A DNA stretch of 30,216 bases from Bifidobacteriaceae bacterium (lineage in GTDB: Bacteria; Actinomycetota; Actinomycetes; Actinomycetales; WQXJ01), in contig JAITIG010000055.1 of the NCBI GenBank assembly GCA_031279575.1, positions 1 to 30,216 on the forward strand, read 5' to 3'. How positions within the stretch are numbered: position 1 is the first letter of the stretch; every line of letters starts with the position of its first letter. The position numbers and the translations under genes are program-made. Shown piece after piece: positions 24,220-30,216 of the stretch. The notes below the pieces were generated by a model, which worked only from the letters and a program-made list of their open reading frames with translations, was not told the DNA's origin and made no database searches.

Positions 24220-25434
24220 CTAGAGCGCCGGCCCGCGCCCGGCGCGGGCGTCGCGGGCGGCCGCCAGCTTGGACTGCATGCCATACAACTCGATGAAGCC
24301 GCGGGCCTGCGACTGGTCAAACGAGTCGCCGTCGTCGTAGGTGGCCAGGTTGAAGTCGTACAGCGAGGTCGGCGAGCGCCGCCCCGCCACCACCGCCCGC
24401 CCGCCGTGCAAAACCAGGCGGACCTCGCCGTTGACATATTCCTGGGTCTCGGCGATGAAGCTGTCCAGGGCGCGTTTGAGGGGCGAGAACCACTGCCCGT
24501 CGTAGACCAGCTCGCTCCAGCGGGCGCCGGCCAGCCGTTTGAACCGGGCCAGCTCGCGCTCCACCGTGACGCCCTCCAAGTCGCGGTGGGCCTCGATCAA
24601 GGCCATGGCGCCGGGCGCCTCGTAGACCTCGCGCGACTTGATCCCCACCAGCCGGTCCTCGACCATGTCGATCCGCCCCACCCCTTGGGCGCCCGCCCGG
24701 CGGTTCATCTCCTGGACGGCTTGCAGCGGCGTGACCGCCACCCCGTCCAACGCCACCGGCAGGCCCCGGCTGAACTCGATCACCACCTCGTCCTCGACCG
24801 GCGGGAAGGCCGGGTCGTCGGTGTAGGTGTAGACGTCCTTGGTCGGCCCGTTCCAAATGTCCTCCAGGAACCCGGTCTCCACCGCCCGGCCCCACACGTT
24901 CTGGTCGATCGAGAAGGGCGAGGACTTGGTGGTCTCGATTGGCAGCGCGTGCCGCTCGGCGTAGTCGATGGCGGCCAGGCGGGTCAGCGCCAAATCCCGC
25001 ACCGGCGCGACGCACTTCAGGTCTGGCGCCAGGGAGGTGATCGAAACCTCGAACCGCACCTGGTCGTTGCCTTTGCCGGTGCAGCCGTGGGCCACCGTGC
25101 CGGCCCCGAACTGCCGCGCCGCCCGCACCAGGTGTTTGACAATGACCGGCCGGGACAGCGCCGAGACCAGCGGGTAGCGGTCCATGTAAAGCGCGTTGGC
25201 GGCCAGCGCCGGCATGCAGTACTCGGCCGCGAACTCCTCCCGCGCGTCCGCCACATAGGCTTCGACCGCCCCGCAGGCCAGCGCCCGCTCGCGGATGGTT
25301 TGCAGGTTCTCGCCGCCTTGGCCGACATCGACGGCCACGGCCACCACCTCGGCCCCGGTCGCCTCCCCGATCCAGCCGATCGCCACCGAGGTGTCCAAAC
25401 CGCCCGAATACGCCAACACCACGCGCTCAGTCAT
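24220..25434 (-). CDS. argG: Argininosuccinate synthase
   Basis: 404 residues, full length. It joins citrulline and aspartate using ATP, the penultimate arginine step. The N-terminal ATP-pyrophosphatase loop AYSGGLDTS (8-16) is intact, as are [14 protein letters not shown] and [16 protein letters not shown]. The ATG overlaps the argR stop (ATGA). The usual partner argH does not follow; prmC does. Confidence 0.97.
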   Translation of the reverse strand: MTERVVLAYSGGLDTSVAIGWIGEATGAEVVAVAVDVGQGGENLQTIRERALACGAVEAYVADAREEFAAEYCMPALAANALYMDRYPLVSALSRPVIVKHLVRAARQFGAGTVAHGCTGKGNDQVRFEVSITSLAPDLKCVAPVRDLALTRLAAIDYAERHALPIETTKSSPFSIDQNVWGRAVETGFLEDIWNGPTKDVYTYTDDPAFPPVEDEVVIEFSRGLPVALDGVAVTPLQAVQEMNRRAGAQGVGRIDMVEDRLVGIKSREVYEAPGAMALIEAHRDLEGVTVERELARFKRLAGARWSELVYDGQWFSPLKRALDSFIAETQEYVNGEVRLVLHGGRAVVAGRRSPTSLYDFNLATYDDGDSFDQSQARGFIELYGMQSKLAAARDARAGRGPAL

Positions 25435-25946
25435 GACCGTTCTCCTTCGTTTGCCAGTTGCGCGAACCGCGCCGCCATCTCCGGGCCGCCCCTCGCGCCG
25501 CTTGTCACCATGATGATTGTGTCGTCCCCCGCGATGGTCCCCAGCACCTCGGGGAAAACCGATTGGTCAATCGCCGAGGCCAGGAAGTGGGCCGCCCCCG
25601 GCGGTGTCCTGAGCACCACCGTGTTGCCGCTGCCGTCCGCGCTGACCAGCAGCTCCGCCGCCAGCCGGCGCAGCCGGGCGGCCAGCATCTCGGTGTCGCG
25701 CCCGCCTTCGAGGCTGGATTCGGCGCCTTCGGCCGGGATGGCGTAAATCATCGACCCGTCCGCCAGGCGCACTTTGCCGGCCCGCAGCTCCACCAGGTCG
25801 CGGCTCAGCGTCGCCTGCGTCACCTCCAGGCCGGCCGCGCGCAGCCGCCCGGCCAGGGCGGTTTGCGAGGCCACCCGCTCGCCCCGGATGATTTGGCCGA
25901 TCAGCGCCCGCCGGGCCGTTTTGGTGGCGGGTATGGCGGGCCTCAC
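25431..25946 (-). CDS. argR: Arginine repressor
   Basis: 171 residues. The N-terminal winged helix contains [12 protein letters not shown] (43-54), the DNA-reading helix. The C-terminal oligomerisation and arginine-binding domain contains [12 protein letters not shown] (136-147). The hexamer with bound arginine represses arginine biosynthesis genes, probably including its own operon; the operon promoter lies outside the window. The GTG start overlaps the argF stop (GTGA), and the stop overlaps the argG start. Confidence 0.95.
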   Translation of the reverse strand: MRPAIPATKTARRALIGQIIRGERVASQTALAGRLRAAGLEVTQATLSRDLVELRAGKVRLADGSMIYAIPAEGAESSLEGGRDTEMLAARLRRLAAELLVSADGSGNTVVLRTPPGAAHFLASAIDQSVFPEVLGTIAGDDTIIMVTSGARGGPEMAARFAQLANEGERS

Positions 25947-26902
25947 AAAACCACCCCGCCGCCTGCTGCCGCCTCTGCCAGAAGCCAGATGAGCAGGGCT
26001 TTTTGGGCGTGGAGGCGGTTTTCGGCCTCGTCCCAGACGCGCGAGCGGGGGCCGTCGATCACCTCCGGGGCGACCTCTTTGCCGCGGTAGGCGGGCAGGC
26101 AGTGCAAGAAGACCGCCTCCGGGCGGGCCAGCGCCATCACCGCCTGGTCCACCCGGTAGGGGACGAACGGCGCCTGGCGGGCGGCGGCATCGCCCTCCAT
26201 GCCCATCGACACCCAGGTGTCGGTGGCCACCACGTCGGCCCCGGCCGCCGCGCCGGCTGGGTCCGCCACCACCCGGGCGCCGCCGCCGCCAGCGGCCGCC
26301 ACCTGCTCGGCCTCGGCCAAGATGGCCGCCTTGGGGCCGTAGCCGGCGGGGCTGGCCACCACCACGTCCATGCCCGCCAGGGCGCCGCCCAGCAGGTAGG
26401 ACTGGGCCATGTTGTTGGAGCCGTCGCCCAGGTAGGCCAGTTTGGCCCCGCGCAGGCGGTCCACCCCGCCCAGGTGCTCGGCGGCGGTCAGCAGGTCCGC
26501 CAGGACCTGGCAGGGGTGGTAGTCGTCGGTCAGGGCGTTGACCACCGGCACCCCGGCGTGGGCCGCCATCTGCTCCAGCCGGTCCTGCCCGTAGGTGCGC
26601 CAGACGATGGCGCTGACCTGGCGCCCCAGCACCCGGGCGGTGTCCGCGATCGACTCGCGCTGGCCCACCCCGGCCAGCCGCCCGTCCACAAACATGGGGT
26701 AGCCGCCCAGCTCCGCCACGCCGACGCTGAAGGAGACCTGCGTCCTCAGGGTCGGCTTGTCGGTCAGGATGGCGACGGCCTTCGGCCCCCGCAACGGCTG
26801 GCGGGCCCACCGGTCGGCTTTGACCGCCAGTGCCAGGTTCAAGATCGCGGCCTGCTCGGCCTGGCTGATGGAAGTGTCTTTGAGGAAATGCCGGGGGGTC
26901 AT
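25943..26902 (-). CDS. argF: Ornithine carbamoyltransferase (atypical carbamoyl-phosphate motif)
   Basis: 319 residues. It makes citrulline from ornithine and carbamoyl phosphate. HPCQ (129-132), TDTWVSMG with Asp228 and HCLP (267-270) are canonical. The carbamoyl-phosphate loop, normally STRTR, reads TLRTQ (51-55, within DKPTLRTQVSF). The central Arg and following Thr are kept, but the first Ser, second Thr and last Arg are replaced. AAGGAGG precedes the ATG, which overlaps the argD stop. Its place between argD and argR makes ornithine rather than N-acetylornithine the likely substrate. Confidence 0.93.
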   Translation of the reverse strand: MTPRHFLKDTSISQAEQAAILNLALAVKADRWARQPLRGPKAVAILTDKPTLRTQVSFSVGVAELGGYPMFVDGRLAGVGQRESIADTARVLGRQVSAIVWRTYGQDRLEQMAAHAGVPVVNALTDDYHPCQVLADLLTAAEHLGGVDRLRGAKLAYLGDGSNNMAQSYLLGGALAGMDVVVASPAGYGPKAAILAEAEQVAAAGGGGARVVADPAGAAAGADVVATDTWVSMGMEGDAAARQAPFVPYRVDQAVMALARPEAVFLHCLPAYRGKEVAPEVIDGPRSRVWDEAENRLHAQKALLIWLLAEAAAGGGVVL

Positions 26903-28176
26903 GGGGCCTCCTTGAACAGTCCGGGCAGCGCCGCCGTGAACTGGTCGGCTTGGTCTCCAGTCAAGATCAGCGGCGGCGCCAGCCGGATCACGTCCGGCGC
27001 CGGGGCGTTGACCAGGAAGCCGGCCGCCTCGGCGGCGCGGGCGGCGGCCGCCGCTTTGGGCTGGTCTAGCACGATCCCGATCAGCAGCCCCCGGCCTCGG
27101 ACCGCCTTGACGCCCGGGACCGCCGACAAGTCCGCCCGCCAGCGCTCCCCCAGCCTGGCCGCGTGGGCCATCAAACCCTCCCGCTCGATGACGTCCAAGG
27201 TGGCCAGGGCGGCGCTGGCGGCCAGCGGGTTGCCGCCGAAGGTGGTGCCGTGGTCGCCGGGGCGCAGCCGGGCGGCGGCGGACTGGTCCATGGCCACCAT
27301 GGCGCCAATCGGGTAGCCGCCGCCAAGCCCCTTGGCCAGGGTCACAATGTCCGGCCCGTCCCAGCTGGAGGCCGCTTGATTTGGCGCCGGCGCCGCCGCG
27401 CCGAACTCGCCCTGGCAGGCCAGCCAGGCGCCGGTGCGGCCGATCCCGGTTTGGACCTCGTCGATCCAGAGCAGGGCGCCGGCCTGCCTGGTCAGGCGGC
27501 GGGCTTGGGCCAGGTAGCCGGCCGGCAGGGGGCGCACGCCGGCCTCGCCTTGGATGGCTTCTAGCACCAGGGCGGCCACATCCCCACCCGCCAGGGCGGC
27601 CTCCAGGGCCGCCAGGTCGCCGCCGGGCAGGAACTCGGCCGGGCCGGTGAACGGCTCGAACGGCCGCCGGTAGGCCTCCTTGGCGGTCAGGGACAGCGCC
27701 CCCATGGTGCGGCCGTGGAACGAGCCGGCCAGCGCCAGCACCCGGCGCCGGCCGGCGCCGGCCCGCAGGGCGGCTTTGAGGGCGGCCTCGTTGGCCTCGG
27801 TCCCGGAGTTGGCCAGGAAAACCCGGCCGCCCGGCGCCGCGCCGGTGATTTGGAGCAGGCGCTCAGACAACTCGATCTGCGGCCGGGAGGCGTACAGGTT
27901 GGAGATGTGGGCCAGTTGGCCGGCCTGGCGGGCCACCGCCTCGACCCAGGCCGGGTGGGCGTGGCCCAAGGCGTTGACCGCGATCCCGCCCAGCAGGTCC
28001 AGGTACTCGTTGCCGTCGGCGTCCCACACCCGGGCGCCTTGGCCCCGCACCAGCGCCAGGCGGGGGTTGAACAGCCCGAGCGCCGCCTCCCGGTAGCGCG
28101 CCAGCAGCCCCTGCGAGGCCGGGCCGGCCGCTGGGGCTGGGGCTGGGGCTGGGGCTGGGGGGTCAGCGGACGTCAT
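26899..28176 (-). CDS. argD: Acetylornithine aminotransferase
   Basis: 425 residues, PLP-dependent class III aminotransferase. It converts N-acetylglutamate semialdehyde to N-acetylornithine and may also serve in lysine synthesis. Motifs are [12 protein letters not shown] (123-134), FHGRT (153-157), [13 protein letters not shown] (237-249) and the Schiff-base Lys282 in [14 protein letters not shown]. An unusual Ala/Pro/Gln/Ser insert of about 15 residues (about 259-273) lies just before that strand. The N-terminus carries a Pro-Ala repeat encoded by 6-bp DNA repeats. The ATG overlaps the end of argB by 14 bp. Confidence 0.95.
   Translation of the reverse strand: MTSADPPAPAPAPAPAAGPASQGLLARYREAALGLFNPRLALVRGQGARVWDADGNEYLDLLGGIAVNALGHAHPAWVEAVARQAGQLAHISNLYASRPQIELSERLLQITGAAPGGRVFLANSGTEANEAALKAALRAGAGRRRVLALAGSFHGRTMGALSLTAKEAYRRPFEPFTGPAEFLPGGDLAALEAALAGGDVAALVLEAIQGEAGVRPLPAGYLAQARRLTRQAGALLWIDEVQTGIGRTGAWLACQGEFGAAAPAPNQAASSWDGPDIVTLAKGLGGGYPIGAMVAMDQSAAARLRPGDHGTTFGGNPLAASAALATLDVIEREGLMAHAARLGERWRADLSAVPGVKAVRGRGLLIGIVLDQPKAAAAARAAEAAGFLVNAPAPDVIRLAPPLILTGDQADQFTAALPGLFKEAP
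28131..28160 (-). repeat. 6-bp tandem repeat at start of argD
   Basis: Five perfect copies of CTGGGG (plus-strand reading), encoding the [10 protein letters not shown] stretch at residues 7-16 of ArgD. The run stops just before the argB stop codon (28163-28165). The unit is two codons, so slippage would change tail length without a frameshift. Confidence 0.9.
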
Positions 28177-29080
28177 CGGACGCCTTTCCGGGCGGGTCGG
28201 TCACCATGGTGCCAACGCCCTCGTCGGTGAAAATCTCCGTCAGCAGCGAGTGCGGCGCCCGGCCGTCGATGACGTGCGCCTGGGCCACCCCGCCGCGCAC
28301 CGCCCTGAGGCAGGCCTCCATTTTGGGGCGCATGCCGGTCTCCAGGCGGGGCAGCATGGCGGCCAGGTCGCGGGCGGTGATCTGGTGGACCAAGCTGGCC
28401 TTGTCCGGCCAATCGGCGTACAAGCCCTCGACATCGGTCAAGATCGCCAGCTTGCGCGCCCCCAACGCGATGGCCAGGGCGGCGGCGGCGGTGTCGGCGT
28501 TGACGTTGAGCACCTGGGACGGGTCGTCCAAGTCGGGGGCGACGGTCGAGATGACGGGGATGCGGCCGGCCTCCAGCAAGTCGCGCACGGCCCCGGGGTT
28601 GACGGTGGCGACATCGCCCACCTGGCCCACGTCCACCTCCTCGCCATCGACCGTGGCGGTGCGCCGGCGGGCTTGGAACAAGGCCGCGTCCTCGCCGCTC
28701 ATGCCGACGGCGAACGGGCCGTGCTGGTTGACCAAGCCCACCAGCTCGCGGCTGACCTGCCCGGTCAGAACCATCCGCACCACGTCCATGGTCTCGGGCG
28801 GGGTGACGCGCAGGCCGCCTTGGAACTCTGAGGCGATGCCGAGCCGCCCCAGCATTTGGCTGATTTGCGGGCCGCCGCCGTGGACCACCACGGGCCTGAG
28901 GCCGACCCGCCGCAGAAACACCATGTCCTCGGCGAAGGCCCGCTTCAGGCCTTGGTCCACCATGGCGTTGCCGCCGTACTTGACCACCACAATGGCCCCG
29001 CCGAAGCGCAGCAGCCAGGGCAGGGCCTCGATCAGGACCTCGGCTTTGCGGTCCGGGCTCAACTGCGGGCGGGGGCTCAC
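28163..29080 (-). CDS. argB: Acetylglutamate kinase
   Basis: 305 residues. It phosphorylates N-acetylglutamate, the second arginine step and usually the feedback-controlled one. Amino-acid-kinase motifs are VVKYGGNAM (32-40), VVHGGGPQI (65-73), [12 protein letters not shown] and [13 protein letters not shown]. The N-terminal helix (about 8-28) before the kinase core is the element that makes the arginine-sensitive hexamer in related enzymes. The GTG overlaps the argJ stop (GTGA). Confidence 0.96.
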   Translation of the reverse strand: MSPRPQLSPDRKAEVLIEALPWLLRFGGAIVVVKYGGNAMVDQGLKRAFAEDMVFLRRVGLRPVVVHGGGPQISQMLGRLGIASEFQGGLRVTPPETMDVVRMVLTGQVSRELVGLVNQHGPFAVGMSGEDAALFQARRRTATVDGEEVDVGQVGDVATVNPGAVRDLLEAGRIPVISTVAPDLDDPSQVLNVNADTAAAALAIALGARKLAILTDVEGLYADWPDKASLVHQITARDLAAMLPRLETGMRPKMEACLRAVRGGVAQAHVIDGRAPHSLLTEIFTDEGVGTMVTDPPGKASDDVR

Positions 29081-30216
29081 GAGGGGTACTCCGCGTTGAT
29101 TGAGACGTAGGCGTGGGTCAGGTCGTTGGTCCAGATGGCGGCGCCGGCCGGCCCGGCGTGCAGGTCCACCTTGACCGAGACCTGCCGCCCGCTCAGGTCG
29201 ACCGCCTCGCGGGGCTCGCCCGGACCGCCCGCCCGGGCCACCATCACCCCGTTGACCAGCACATCGACCTGGTCGGCGGCGAATGGCGCCTCCGCCGGGC
29301 CGACTGTCCCGGCCGCCGCCAGGATGCGCCCCCAGTTCGGGTCGTTGCCCGCGATAGCGGTTTTGAACAGATTGGAGCGGGCGATGGCGCGCGCCACCTT
29401 CAGCGCCGCGCCTTGGGTGAGCGCGCCGCTCACCTCGACCGCGATCTCGTGGCTGGCGCCTTCCGCGTCCGCGATCAGTTGGCGGGCCAAGTCTTGGGCC
29501 AGATCGGTCAGGTGCCGGGCGAACTCGGCCGGGTCCGGCTGGTGCCCCGAGGCGCCCGAGGCCAGCAGGATCACTGTGTCGTTGGTCGACATGCAGCCGT
29601 CCGAGTCGATCCGGTTGAAGGATTGGGCGCAAGCCTCCTCCAGCGCCGCCTGGGCGGCCGGCGGGGCCAGGGCCGCGTCGGTGGTCAGCACCGCCAGCAT
29701 GGTGGCCAGTTCCGGGGCCAGCATGCCGGCCCCTTTGGCCATCCCGCCGATGGCGTAGGCGCCGCCGCCGCCTCGGCGGACGGCCTGCTTGGGCGCCGTG
29801 TCGGTGGTCAAGATGGCCTCGGCGGCGGCCAGCCCGCCGGCCTCCCCCTGCCCGGCGGCCTCCCCCTGCCCGGCGGCCTCTCCCTGCCCGGCGGCTTCGG
29901 CTGGTCCGGCCGCCTTGGCGGTCCAGCCTGGCTTGGCCGGCCCGCCGAGGGCGGACGCCGCCAAGCGGACGCCGGCCAGCAGCTGGCCCATGGGCAGGCG
30001 CTGGCCAATCAAGCCGGTCGAGCAGACCAGCACTTCGGCCGCCTCCAAGCCCAAGGCGGCGGCCGCGGCCGCGGCGGTGGCCTCGGCATCGGCCAACCCG
30101 CCCGGCCCGGTGCAGGCGTTGGCCCCGCCGGAGTTCAACACCACCGCCCGGGCCTGCCGCCCGCCGCCCTGGGCCAGCGCCACGCGCTGCTGGCTCAGCC
30201 GCACCGGGGCGGCCGC
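29077..30216 (-). CDS. argJ: Bifunctional ornithine acetyltransferase / N-acetylglutamate synthase (5' end outside window)
   Basis: 380 codons are visible and open at the window edge, so only the start of the protein is missing. ArgJ moves the acetyl group from N-acetylornithine to glutamate in the cyclic pathway. Visible motifs are [20 protein letters not shown], the self-cleavage site [13 protein letters not shown] (the Thr of ATML becomes the N-terminal nucleophile of the beta chain) and GNDPNWGRI near the end. Within the alpha chain, before LTTDTAPK, lies an Ala/Gly/Gln/Glu insert made of repeated AAGQGE units. The downstream overlap with argB shows coupled translation. argC is expected upstream, beyond the window. 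Confidence 0.95.
   Translation of the reverse strand, partial: AAAPVRLSQQRVALAQGGGRQARAVVLNSGGANACTGPGGLADAEATAAAAAAALGLEAAEVLVCSTGLIGQRLPMGQLLAGVRLAASALGGPAKPGWTAKAAGPAEAAGQGEAAGQGEAAGQGEAGGLAAAEAILTTDTAPKQAVRRGGGGAYAIGGMAKGAGMLAPELATMLAVLTTDAALAPPAAQAALEEACAQSFNRIDSDGCMSTNDTVILLASGASGHQPDPAEFARHLTDLAQDLARQLIADAEGASHEIAVEVSGALTQGAALKVARAIARSNLFKTAIAGNDPNWGRILAAAGTVGPAEAPFAADQVDVLVNGVMVARAGGPGEPREAVDLSGRQVSVKVDLHAGPAGAAIWTNDLTHAYVSINAEYPS
29841..29894 (-). repeat. 18-bp tandem repeat inside argJ
   Basis: Three 18-bp copies (29841-29858, 29859-29876, 29877-29894); the first two are identical and the third differs at one base. They encode three AAGQGE-type hexapeptides in a region where ArgJ proteins are normally shorter, so they extend a surface loop of the alpha chain. 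Confidence 0.9.

Noticed and set aside
23373..24437. Longer prmC form starting inside argG
   Set aside because: The extra N-terminal residues are Trp/Thr/Ser/Arg-rich and read as an out-of-frame shadow of argG, unlike the helical N-domain of PrmC.

Overview
The window is very GC-rich, densely coding chromosomal DNA. It almost certainly comes from a member of the Actinomycetota (class Actinomycetes), but the genus cannot be read from it. Pointers are a DUF3117 gene, an IdeR/DtxR-type iron box, a mycobacterial-type ECF sigma factor beside an O-methyltransferase, succinylase-branch DapC/DapD/DapE, a VanW-domain protein, an arginine operon in J-B-D-F-R-G order, and many genes that look leaderless. 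I found no rRNA, tRNA, CRISPR array, prophage or insertion sequence.

Layout. 1-3780: a minus-strand iron-siderophore ABC importer operon (two permeases, ATPase, lipoprotein cut by the window edge) behind an IdeR/DtxR-like operator. 3781-4146: the decayed N-terminal part of a TauE/SafE permease. 4147-6748: response regulator, histidine kinase and purE (minus strand). 6840-8210: an ECF sigma factor (sigE-like) divergent from an O-methyltransferase, with a perfect CRP/GlxR-type palindrome between them. 8188-11295: a glycosyltransferase / DUF2304 / DUF6541 envelope-glycan cassette. 11347-14794: DUF3117, a small membrane protein, a LOG-family protein and dapE, divergent from dapD. 14907-17087: a lysozyme-like secreted or anchored protein convergent with citrate synthase. 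17208-17928: a FitAB/VapBC-type toxin-antitoxin pair with a clear operator. 17954-19407: a ferredoxin-dapC operon. 19479-23376: a VanW-domain protein, a SpoIIM-family protein and a divergent RDD protein. 23373-30216: the arginine operon argJ(partial)-B-D-F-R-G followed by prmC.

How the genes fit together. dapD, dapC and dapE encode three consecutive steps from tetrahydrodipicolinate to LL-diaminopimelate (lysine and peptidoglycan). From memory, the order dapD / dapE / LOG / small protein / DUF3117 / O-methyltransferase / sigE resembles the Mycobacterium tuberculosis Rv1201c-Rv1221 region, with a glycan cassette in between. The arg genes are tightly coupled by overlapping ATGA/GTGA junctions. 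argH is absent and prmC takes the end of the operon.

The most interesting regulatory observations are three. First, ten genes have a TANNNT hexamer 6-8 nt before the start codon, which suggests leaderless transcription; the remnant permease shows the same layout. Second, the spoIIM-like and RDD genes are divergent across 17 bp and appear to share one symmetric -10 element. Third, the sigE/O-methyltransferase intergenic region carries a perfect cAMP-receptor-type site. I found no single unmistakably new multi-gene system; the best candidates for novelty are the shared-promoter architecture and the GT2-DUF2304-DUF6541 cassette.
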